Positions 49,713-60,000 of a DNA stretch of 60,000 nucleotides are shown piece after piece. The stretch covers positions 250,001 to 310,000 of the forward strand of contig OX485806.1 in NCBI GenBank assembly GCA_950295325.1, given 5' to 3'. Source of the stretch: Polytrichum commune. Lineage: Eukaryota > Streptophyta > Polytrichopsida > Polytrichales > Polytrichaceae. How positions within the stretch are numbered: position 1 is the first letter of the stretch; each line of letters starts with the position of its first letter. The position numbers and the translations under genes were made by a program. The notes beneath the pieces were generated by a model, which worked only from the letters and a program-made list of their open reading frames with translations, ran no database searches and was not told the DNA's origin.

Positions 49713-50825
49713 TTTGGGTCGGTCGACCCAAACCCAGCCTTACAGTGTGGGTGCTCTCTGTATTGAGCCAGAACCCATCCTGCCTCAAGGTTTGGGTCGA
49801 TCGACCCAAACCCAGCCCTACAGTGTGGGTGCTCACTGTTGTGAGCCTGAACCCATCCTGCCTCATGGTTTGGGTCGATCGACCCAAACCCAGCCCTACA
49901 GTGTGGGTGCTCACTGTTGTGAGCCTGAACCCATCCTGCCTCATGGTTTGGGTCGGTCGACCCAAACCCAGCTTTACAGTGTGGGTGCTCTCTGTTGTGA
50001 GCCTGAACCCATCCTGCCTCATGGTTTGGGTCGATCGACCCAAACCCAGCCCTACAGTGTGGGTGCTCTCTGTTGTGAGCCTGAACCCATCCTGCCTCAT
50101 GGTTTGGGTCGATCGACCCAAACCCAGCCCTACAGTGTGGGTGCTCTCTGTTGTGAGCCTGAACCCATCCTGCCTCATGGTTTGGGTTGATCGACCCAAA
50201 CCCAGCCCTACAGTGTGGGTGCTCTCTGTTGTGAGCCTGAACCCATCCTGCCTCATGGTTTGGGTCGATCGACCCAAACCCAGCCCTACAGTGTGGGTGC
50301 TCACTGTTCTGAACTTGAACCCATCCTGCCTCATGGTTTGGGTCGGTCGACCCAAACCCAGCCTTACAGTGTGGGTGCTCTTTGTTGTGAGCCTGAACCC
50401 ATCCTGCCTCAAGGTTTGGGTCGATCGACCCAAACCCAGCCCTACAGTGTGGGTGCTCATTGTTGTGAGCCTGAACCCATCCTGCCTCATGGTTTGGGTC
50501 GATCGACCCAAACCTAGCCCTACACTGTGGGTGCTCACTGTTGTGAGCCTGAACCCATCCTGCAAAAAGGTTTGGGTCGCTCGACCCAAACCCAGCCCTC
50601 TAAGTGTGGGTGCTCCCTGTCGTGACCCAAAACCCATTCTGCCAAAAGGTTTGGGTCGCTCGACCCAAACCCAGCCCCTAAGTGTGGATGCTGTCTGTAG
50701 TGAGCCTAAACCCATCCTGCCAGAAGGTTTGGGTCGCTCGACCCAAATCCAGCGCCTAAGTGTGGGTGCTCTCTGTATTGAGCCTGAACCCATCCTCCCA
50801 AAAGGTTTGGGTCGCTCGACCCAAA
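49713..50825. repeat. Fifteen-unit palindrome array, 78-bp period
   Basis: Palindromes start at 49713, 49791, 49869, 49947, 50025, 50103, 50181, 50259, 50337, 50415, 50493, 50571, 50650, 50728 and 50806. Spacing is exactly 78 bp except one step of 79. Only 50181 has a mismatch. Units 1-11 have spacer AT or GT, and units 12-15 have CT. The 58 bp between palindromes is well conserved ('gtgggtgctc', 'gaacccatcctgcc'). Because 78 is divisible by three and the palindrome has no stop in any frame, long frames on both strands are artefacts. Confidence 0.95.
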
Positions 50826-51039
50826 CCCAGCCTCTAAGTGTGGTTGGGATCTGGGTGCCGGTGTGGCCACTGGCCTTCCGAAACCTTTACAAGCCCAATG
50901 GCATAGCAGTCATATGAACTTGTATGAGCACTGAGTATTTGCAATTTTGTTTATATATGATGGTTTTTTTGTTCTTCGATTTGAACCTACAATTTTTGTG
51001 ATTTTAAGACAATGTTCAATGTTCATGTGTGTAGGCAGA

Positions 51040-54000
51040 ATGGATGGGTTTAGTGAAATAGGGGATTGGTCATCTGATGACATGGCCACTTGGCCATCTG
51101 CATCTGATGATGACCTAGACATTGTCGGGGAGGCTACTATGGCTGACAGTGCGGATGAAGATCATTTGGATTTACCTTCGTCTTCCGTACCGCAGTGTCC
51201 CATTGTTGAATGTACGGGACTTTCAAGGGCTTCGTGGGTGAATTTGGAGGTGATACTTCTTAACGATAGTGGAGTTGTTGTGGCGGAGGGGATTTGCCGT
51301 AACACCCATCCGCAAGATTGCATTGATGAAAACCCGCTTGGCACTGAGGACGTTGGGGTTGTCATATTGGAGTCGGTCGTTCATTCCGAGGTGGATCCCA
51401 CTCATAGGTTCTCCCTCCGCAGGTGGCCATTGAGGAATGTCACAATTGATGGAGTTAGCTTGCGTGAACATGAGCAACGACACATGCAAATCGAAAAGGA
51501 GGTGCAATCAAACATGCGGCCGCGCAAGGGTCAAAGAAAGTACGATACATTGGCACGTCCTGCTCCGTCTGCAACTGATTGTAAACGTCAAAGGTTGCTC
51601 GGGGAGGAGTCCATTAGAGAAGTTGCCACAAAGGATTGTTGTGTGCATCGTTGTTGCCAATTGTTTCCAAGGGATAAATTGAAGGTCATCCGCGAAGAAA
51701 TGTGGCTTGGAGATTTCCGTCTAAGATCCACAAGAAAACTTGATGTCCATAGGGCGATACATGTGAATGGGACGGGTCGCAAGGTCATCACCATTGAAAG
51801 CATAGACGTGTGTTGTAAGGCATGGTACACCATTCACGGTGTGTCGAAATCGGACTTTTATAGACAAGCTGCTTATGCCAAGGAAGGCCGCCGGTCCCGT
51901 CACCATGGTAACGTGGGTTTAAAGAAGCCTAGGGAAGCAACAAGGCAAGCAACGGCCACTCTAGCAACCATCATTGTCCCTCTTGCCGATGCAATGCCGC
52001 ACAAAACACGCACACTCACAACCGGTGAAAAGGTTGTGGAGAAAGTTCTTCCCACAGGCACAAAATGGAAAGACATATTGTTGGACGTTAATGCAGTTGG
52101 CGAGAAGATTGGGTTGGAGCCAATTTCATTGTCAAAATTGAGTGCAACCAAGAAACAAAACTTTAGCGAATACATTACAAAAAGACGAGGGGACAAATTT
52201 GCCAGGTGCTCTAATTGCGAGAAGTTGAAGCGCCTCCGGGATGCACACACGATGGGCACCGAGTCATATGCAGCGCATCAATTGAACTATTTCAAGCACG
52301 TAAACATGCAAGAGGCACACCGTAATGATTACTACACAAATAGAGCTTTGTCCATCTCCAGGCCCTTGGAGGTTCTTACGGTCATCCATGACAAAATGGA
52401 CCATGCCAAAACAGCCTCCCCATGTTTTGCAAATCGAATCAAGGCCACGGATGGGTTTTTCAAGTTGCCTGTATCGGTTACAGGTGAACTTCGAAACAAT
52501 GTCATGACATACCCTAAATGTTGTTGTATTTTATTCCGTGATGTACTGGAGAACATGGATTCCTTCATAATGGTTTATTCATACATAGATGCTAATCACG
52601 TTGGGTTGGCATTGCAGGAATGATTGCACATGGACACGGTGATGTCAAATTTGCTCATTATGCTCTTGATTTGTATCCAGCGGATTCAAACCACACGATA
52701 GGATCATTTGCAAGGCTTTTACGTGATTTAGAGAAACCACCAGCCTATTCTTCAGGATTGTTATTTGAAAACACGGGTTCAACACCTTTATATGAAGCGG
52801 TGTTGGATGGAAAAGATGTATGCTTGCATTCGTTGCCCGAGCCACCCAATGAACCCGTGATTGCCAAGAAGTTGCCTCCAACTTTGCGTGTCCAATTGGA
52901 CAATTGTGCCAAGGACAATAAAAGCAGATATGTATTTGCATATTGGTCGTTGTTGGTTGCGAAAGGCATTTTCAAGGAGGTTTTTGTGTCCTTCCTATTG
53001 GTAGGCCACACGCACGATGATATTGATGCATCTTTTGGGCGGTGGAGCATGAAGTTGCGGGAGGAGGATTTCCCTACAATTCCATTATTGATGAAGTCGT
53101 ACATGGATTTGGAGAACGTTCCCGTCATCCCCCATATGATTGAGGAGGTGCCAGACTTCAAGGCATTTATAGAACCTTATATTCGAAGTGGAGCTCACCG
53201 ATTGATCGGGCATACGAAGGCACAACAATTCCGCTTCTATATGCGTGACGATGGTGTCCCGGCCATGCAATACAAGTTGTTGTGCACGTCACAAGACTGG
53301 AGCCCGCCGGAGGGTCTTCTTGTGTGGCGCGTGGATGCGGATGGAAAGACCATGTTACCGGATGGGGAGCCTAGGCCTTGTAAGCCAATAGCCATGAAGA
53401 ATTTGGAGGATATTTTGAAAGGTATATCAGGCTTCATACAATATTGGGAGAGTTTGAAAATAGCGGATGTTGGCGGATCATGTTGGCATCGTTATGGGAG
53501 TTGGATACATTATTGGACACGTGTTCGTGCCGCCTTGGCAGACCTCCACCAAGATAGCCCTCATACTTTGAGGCATGGATTTTGGCCACAAACACGAGTC
53601 GATGTACAAGCTTCAGAGCCTAGTCTTTTGGGAAATGGAGAGGTTCGAGAGGAGTTTGATGTGGACGACCATTACGTGGGGCCTGCTAGTAGTCGTCCCC
53701 CACCATCTTTCCGCATTGCAGTGGATTGTCATGAAGGTTATATGCTCATTTTGCGTCCTGGAGACGAGACATATGCGAAGCCAGTGTGGGTGGCAAGAGC
53801 TTTGTCCAATCCCAATTTTGTAACTTCCAGCCCTCATTTTCGACAAATACAAGTGGAGTACTATCGACCGACAGCAAGGAATGAAGATGTGATTCGGCAT
53901 TATACAGGCTGGGATACAAACCCTAACTTTCGGTGGAAGGTGGATTCTAAGCACGGTCCATCTTGGGTAGATACAGATTCCATATTCATAGCATGGAAAC

Positions 54001-54104
54001 CACGGAAACACCATAGTGGATCAGTGTCCATCCCTCAAAAGTACATAACTTTTGCAAAAGACAACCTTGCTCGGATTGCAGAAGAAGCAACCCACGTTGA
54101 ATGA
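51040..54104 (+). CDS. DUF7869-type transposase-like protein
   Basis: Two exons, 51040-52483 and 52618-54104, join across a 134-bp intron (ACAG|GTGAAC to TTGCAG|GA) to 976 aa. The ATG (MDGFSEIGD) lies just after a GTGTGTAG acceptor, so a non-coding leader exon is likely. An acidic N-terminus precedes a Cys-rich stretch (CCVHRCCQLF), typical of this family, and a CSNC motif at 390-393. The core starts at the junction (VSVTGMIAHGHGDVKF) and has LYPADSNHT (D504), LDN (D576) and VGHTHDDIDASFGRWS (611-618). These acidic residues could be a DDE/RNase-H-like centre, but that is inferred. Proteins with this domain are often found near mobile elements in plants and algae. The 78-bp palindrome array ends about 215 bp upstream. 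Confidence 0.8.
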
Positions 54105-56768
54105 GAAGTTGGTAGGATTGTGTTAGCATGATTATAGTTTAATACGTAATTATAGCAATATAAATTACACATATGTGTGCTCTTCAAAATTGGGGCAGAG
54201 TTTGGGTAGAACTTACGAATACTATATTGTTTGGAGTTGGATGAATATCCATTTACTATATTTCAAGCTGCAATTGAAGTTCATCTTATTATTATGCTTG
54301 GGACTATATTCTCGAATGAAGAAACATGCATTTATTACATGCACTTTGTATGTTGCAATGTCTATATTCTATTGAACATGCTAATAATAGAAATCATTTT
54401 ATATATATTTTTGGGTGAAACTTGTTTGAAGTGCTCTACCCAATGTGTTTTTGTTGATGAAGTTGGTGTCGAGTGCTCTACCATATGTGCTTATGTCCGC
54501 ACATCATAGATTTGGGATATTAGAACATATAATATAATTGAGATTGTTGACAATATAGTTTCGGGCCTCTTCAAGTTCTTTGATCCATATATTAATTTGA
54601 GACTAGAGAAAGTCTCAATTTAACGAATATAGTGTTTTGTCTACTAGACAATGAATAAGGTCAAGTTGGTGGTGAAGTCATCTACCTGCCATTCCCCCAC
54701 TGTTTCAAAAAGATGGGAGGTCATTAGAATGATGTATCATAAGCAGCAGGTCATAACAACACATGCCCATACCAATAATATCAAAACCGTCCATGAGAGG
54801 GAAAGAAGTATAATAGTACAATGTATCATGCACCCTAATAGCTGAATTATCAAACCACAATACGATGATCCACATGGCAACATCACCTCGGAAATGCTCA
54901 TCTACAACACACTCAACCCTAAAATACACTAAGTTGTAATTGCCATGAATCCCATCAACTTTTGATGTTACATGTCCACCGATGTTGGTGTGTAGTTGAA
55001 AATCAAAATCACATGTCACAGTTAGTTCACGAGTCAAGTTCAAAATGTTGAAAATAAATCTCAGAATGAGAGTAAAAATTTCCAATTACATTCCAAAGAA
55101 GTTCGTTGTCATCATAGTATTGCACTGTTTAGGGTATTAAGTGTCACTTACCCTATTTTTGAGGTGTATGCTAGGTTACACTAATGATCAACAACTTCAC
55201 CACTAGTGTCACCTCATCACACTTGGTGTTCAAGTGCGCTTACTTTATATTTTGGCATGAGTATGCTCAATAGTGTTATGAATTGTATGCCTATGTTACA
55301 CAATGGTCTACAAGTTGACTAAAGTGTATACAAATGACATGTGGCATTGTATGCACTAGAATATCATGTTCCTCTTGCATACTAAAAATGTAAACACATG
55401 ACAATTGCCATTAGTATGTTCTTTAACATCTACCCCTTGCATATGACAACACAAACTATCATCTCAAGAATCATGATGTGTTGCACTAAATGTCATGATG
55501 TAAACAATTTTTCACTTGAAAAAGTTACTTGTGATGACAAATAGTATCATATTTGACTATTAGCAGACATGGCACTTTGAGACCTCTAGGCATCTAGTTT
55601 AGGCCCTTCAAAAGTAGTGTGTGTGGCACTAAATATCATAAACGGTGCCATGCATGACAAATGGAATAAAGAAGTTAGCCAAGGTATTTACATAGACTTC
55701 AAGGTTAGAAGATCATACTACATAGTGTTTTGTCTTTACAAGTGGCAAATGCACATGACTAGGTATCTTGCAAAAGTAAGATCACCCAAACTTGGAAGAT
55801 TTGTAAGTGAGCCCTTAAAAAATGCAACGTGTGTTGACATCTCCAAATTAACTCATAGTGTCGGACATAATATTATTTGGCTGTTGTTAGTTGATCCATC
55901 ATTTGGATGCATCAAGTGGACAATTGCTGTTTGAAATTCATCTTCTGGTCCTAGATACACATAACATTACTCAGCTAATGAGATGTGTTCATGGGCCCGG
56001 CAGAAGATTCAAGAATAAAGCCTCTGGATGTTGGATGCTGGTAAAGTGGGCCAAAAAAGTGTTATGGTATACTAAAACCATAATTTTTTGGTCAAAGGCC
56101 TAAAAGTAGAAGGAAAGTGTTATTTAAATTGGAGATTTTTTTTTTATCCCTTTTAATGACCTCTATTGTTGTGTTAAATACTCAAATGTAGAATATCAAG
56201 TTGAGGTCTTCAATACTTAGCATCAAAAGTGATGCTCAAAAGCAAATGGTTGAGTCTAGTTTTGGACATAGATGTGGTGACCTCAACTATTTTGAAGTTA
56301 GATTTTTTTGTATATTCCTTGAATTCATTATCTACTTGAAGGCATCATAACAAAACTTTGTAGGAAACCATCAATTTGATATAATTCTATCATGTTTTAA
56401 ACCAAATTTTAGACAATCATTGTTCAATATCACCTACTTGCACACCACTTGCACCGTCTTCTAAAATATGTAGAATTTCCTTGGAAAAAGAAATTTTTAT
56501 CATAAATTGCTTGGCTTTATACATCAATAAGTTCTTAAAATATCTATGATTTTTTTTCCCCCAAAATCCAAAGTATATACATAAAATTGAATCACTTTCA
56601 CTTGACACTAGGCAGGGATCCAGAGCTGTCCACATTACTGTGCTTGCACCCACATCTAATCAACTTGCGTAATGTTTTCCAGACTATTTATCTATTTATC
56701 TAAGTGAAATACAAAACCAAGAGGGCAACTCTTTGTAAAATGCTCTCCTTGTACCGAGGCCCACGTAA
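54105..56768. other. Gene-free stretch
   Basis: No supportable gene or palindrome. AT-rich, with short frames only. Confidence 0.5.
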
Positions 56769-57152
56769 GGTAGGGGTGGCAATTTCCGTCCAAATTTCAG
56801 ATGTGCCTAGTTGGGATGCTGAAACTATTTTTTTATAAATTTTGAGCGCTCCGCAAAGCTGGTGCAAGAGCAACTATGAAAAAATCAAAATTTTCCAGCA
56901 TGTTTATGATTTCCTACAAATTTTTAAAGGAAACCTTGTAGAGTGACCAACACTCGCACATAGGGTACGTGGTATATCCACAGGGTGGATTTCTAAAACC
57001 GACCGCTGGCAGCCAATGAAATGTTGGCAGCGCTGTGAACGGTAAAAGCACCTTGATAGATGCTTTTGTAAACCTAGGTAAAAACACCTAAATAGGTGCT
57101 TCCGACATAGGGGTCGACTTTAGGACCCGCACGGAAATTGCCACCCCTACCT
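56769..57152. mobile_element. MITE with GGTAGGGGTGGCAATTTCCG ends
   Basis: Terminal inverted repeats of about 21 bp: GGTAGGGGTGGCAATTTCCG at the left and its inverse ending CCACCCCTACC at the right. TAA trinucleotides flank it (56766-56768 and 57153-57155). 384 bp, no coding capacity. A third MITE family with a Harbinger-like target site. Confidence 0.8.
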
Positions 57153-57509
57153 TAATACACAAGGACGTTGCTGATTAACGCTATGACGAGAATGCAAGGA
57201 GCTGGGGTTTGAATTCCTCATTAGTTTCCAGTTTGTCCCCATGACACAATTTGGGAGAACATACAGGTTTCTTGAGTGAAGGTTTGATCTCAAGCAACAC
57301 CGGTGCCTAAACAATGGATTTTAGAGTGAAAGCCATCAGGCTACTATGGGTCCCAAATGGCGTATTACTAAGTTAATTCAGCGCTCATGTGTAGACTTCT
57401 GAGTTAGTTAGTAAGGTACAACGTGGCCATGCATAACGTAGTACCCAATTATGGGTTTTGTGGGCCACATGTCAAGTACAATTCTGACAGAAAGCAAAGA
57501 CTTGCTTTA

Positions 57510-58100
57510 GGGCCACTTCACACATGAGCCAAGAGCCGTGACCTTGTAATGGTGAGGACCCTCGACTCTCATCCAAAGGCTGTACCATGGGTGTTGGGAA
57601 AGCCATTTTATGTAGTCACGGGCCCTCAAGCATAGTGTGAAGTGAGAATGAACCATGTTGCGGGGACCATTGCATGTTTTGTTGGCGGAAAAAAAGTGAA
57701 GGATGTGGTTTAATATAATGTGTCTCAAACTTTATCAATTTAAGAGAATTACTCGGTGGTGTTTGTTTGTTCTAGAATATGTTTTGGAATCTGACTTACA
57801 GTCTATCTTGTAATATGTCATGCTGGGAAAAATATTAAAAAAGTCATGGTCTACTGGGATTTGCGTCGGGCCCACCTCTTGGAGGTGGGTCTGACGCAAA
57901 TCATGGTAGACCATGCACCCTTATCCACAACTTGCCACGTAAGACTCCATGTAGATTTTTCATCCACGAACTACTCTTTGGGCCTTTAGGCCTTCACCTC
58001 CTAGTGTGAAGTGAACTTGGACGGTCTCCGCCTTTTCGACCAATGAGAGCTCTTACATTGCCATGGTCATAGGCCTTCAACCTTGTGTGTGAAATGGCCC
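57510..58100. mobile_element. Harbinger-type MITE (GGGCCACTTCACACA family), copy 2
   Basis: Ends GGGCCACTTCACACATGAG at the left and TGTGTGTGAAATGGCCC at the right, with TTA on both flanks (57507-57509 and 58101-58103). Related to the element at 11457-12207. An inner perfect-looking hairpin lies at 57845-57915. Confidence 0.85.
57845..57915. repeat. Hairpin inside MITE
   Basis: Arms of about 34 bases (57845-57878 and 57882-57915) with a 3-base loop. The left arm begins CATGGTCTAC and the right arm ends GTAGACCATG, with few mismatches. It could yield a small-RNA precursor if transcribed. Confidence 0.8.
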
Positions 58101-58103
58101 TTA

Positions 58104-60000
58104 TATCACAATAAGAGACTGCCTACAGTAGTTTCCAGAATCCAAACACAAGAATTGTGAATCTTGACACACCATAAGTTTCCAAATTTCCACAATTGGA
58201 GGTTGAAAGAAGCGTGAAGAATATTGAAGTCCAACAAAGAACGATGAACATTCGGAGTTGAAAACAACGCTTGGCAAAGTCGCCAACTTAGTGTGGAAAA
58301 GCCATCAACATCTGAGCTTGGTTCAATGTCCGGGAAATTTTTGGGCATGATCGGTCAAAATCCTAGTGTTACCAACCCTAAGCCGGTTACATGTTGCCAG
58401 GGTGGCAACTCAAACAAACAATTACAAGGGGCCCTCGTGCAAAACTTTCACAAAGACATAGATTATGTACACATGATCGTACATGTAATCTAGATTATGT
58501 TTCATATAATCTAGATTCAATATTCCAGTAATTTAGAAAATTTGTATAATCCTCTTGGCGATCCGAGTGAACTCAAGGACAAAAAGCTCAATCGAGTGAA
58601 GCGCCGTTACAGTAGCTCTTCATTATGGTCTCATCCATCGGAAGAAACCAATGCATGCAAATGGAATATGACTCTTGAAGCATGCTTAATCTGTTCTTTC
58701 CTAATTAATCTGAACGAACGGTGTGTGGTGCTTCGAGCTTGTTGAAACCGACACAAAGTACCCTTATGATTTCTATCCTCACACATGCGAGAGTGTCAAT
58801 GATTTTTATTCCTTATCGATATCAATCTAGTGGAACGACAGTTGAAGAAGATGAAAATGCAATCAAAAGCAAAGAAACAATCTACTCGAAGAAGATGACA
58901 CAAGAGGGATTGAAGAGGGGTTGAAGAGTTTCAGAAGAGAAGCGGGAAGAGAGTTAGGGTTAGGGCTTACAAGCTAAAATGATCTATATTATCTTCAATT
59001 TTTTTGTAGATTATATGAATTAGAACTAGGTATGATGGAGACCAGAGTATGGACGAGCCCCCCTGTCCAAGAGAAAGTTCACATTATTTTCAAATGACTC
59101 ATGTATTATAAGACATAGACATGTTCAAATCAAAAAAATTATTACGTATTATAGACGGTCTCAATGTGCACTACATCACTCCATTTTAAATTCTGTGAAA
59201 TTGTTCTTTGGTATGAATGTACAAGGATAGTATGGATGGATTATCTATTACAAATTTTTTTGCACTAGTTGCCATCCCGGGTACATGTTGTGATCTTTCA
59301 ATTTTCCTTTGATAAATATGACATATATTGCATAGATTCCTCTAAAATGATGGGTGATTTTCTTGAAGCCTTGAACTTCAATTGGTTGTTTCTCAAATTC
59401 AAGTGGTTCATCTATAACTAGCGATCGGTTCTCCCCGTTCATTGGATTAGTTGATGACTCTACTTGTTGAAGACCATGCATGTAAAGTTTGACAAAGCCT
59501 CAATGTTAGATGTCAAAAAAGACCCCTAAAGGCCTTTCAACCACAAGAGTGGTTGGGGATTCGTGGCATCTATGTAAATCATGAATGAAGAGGATCTATT
59601 AAAAGCAAGTCCCCTACAAGGTTGGCTTGGGATTTGTGGAGTCTACATAAACTCATCCATCATGGATGAAGGGGCTTCAGTTAAAAAGGTCTCCTACAGG
59701 GTTGAGGGTCAAATCATTCCAATTCATCACCACTAGACTAATGTAGGGTCTCTTACTCTATTTCCGATGTCCAAGTTCTCCTAAAATAACCATTCATAGG
59801 TTATAATATAATTCACTGCGTTTTCACCTTTGCAATAGATTATGTGGGCACCACGAATCCCTAGCCCACAAGACTATGTACATACAGTCTACCGTCCATA
59901 TTATGACAATCGATTATGCAAAGCATTGATTGCACGACACATTTCATGTTGACCGGACTTTCTACTTTTAATTTGCTAGCTCCATGCTACAACTACGATG
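58104..60000. other. Gene-free stretch with a short degenerate repeat
   Basis: No supportable gene. Two diverged copies of a segment with 'ctacaaggttg' and 'ggattcgtgg..tctat.taaa' lie near 59530-59600 and 59600-59660. Confidence 0.45.

Noticed and set aside
49713-50825. CRISPR array
   Set aside because: The DNA is eukaryotic, the regions between palindromes are conserved rather than unique, and there are no cas genes.
49657-50917. Long reading frames of 378 and 390 codons on both strands over the 78-bp array
   Set aside because: They arise because the palindrome has no stop in any frame and 78 is a multiple of three. Nearly the same peptide repeats on both strands, with no domain and no splice logic.
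38700-54500. A defined transposon with terminal inverted repeats enclosing both palindrome-linked genes
   Set aside because: I found no matching terminal repeats or target duplication at the edges, so the whole locus is not annotated as one mobile element.

Overview
The window looks like nuclear DNA of a land plant with a large, repeat-rich genome. Signs are spliced genes with GT-AG introns, a plant GRAS gene, a CACTA transposon with plant-type TNP2, DUF4218 and DUF4216 domains, several PIF/Harbinger-type MITEs with TTA/TAA duplications, a tRNA-type SINE, and an interstitial CCCTAAA block. The DUF7869-type gene and long gene-free stretches would suit a fern, lycophyte or other non-angiosperm, but this is only an inference.

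Layout. 1-12.2 kb is gene-free and holds MITEs, a SINE, 5S-rRNA-like relics and dispersed repeats. 12.2-15.5 kb has no clear gene. About 15.5-29.75 kb is probably one CACTA (En/Spm) element. On its minus strand it carries a tnp2 transposase (one in-frame stop) and a TnpA-like gene, together with exon-like pieces of a Bet1 SNARE and a GNAT acetyltransferase gene. Its right end lies a few bases before the start codon of a four-exon SCL32-like GRAS gene (29.76-33.2 kb). 33.2-38.7 kb is gene-free.

38.7-54.1 kb is the most unusual part. Two divergent multi-exon genes share one DNA motif, the palindrome TTTGGGTCGNNCGACCCAAA, seen 37 times with at most one mismatch and nowhere else in the window. 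The minus-strand gene predicts a protein of about 1,649 aa: a ParB/Srx-like domain, a beta-class DNA amino-methyltransferase-like region, a charged and proline-rich linker, and an FCP1-like (HAD) phosphatase domain. The plus-strand gene predicts a 976-aa DUF7869-type, transposase-like protein. Palindrome arrays sit in the leader intron of the minus gene, at the start of its coding introns, within its linker exon, and directly upstream of the plus gene. The tandem periods are 36, 57, 78 and 158 bp. A ParB-like protein beside arrayed palindromes recalls ParB-parS partition systems and phage ParB-methylase fusions, but that link is inference.

54.1-60 kb is gene-free, with two more MITEs.
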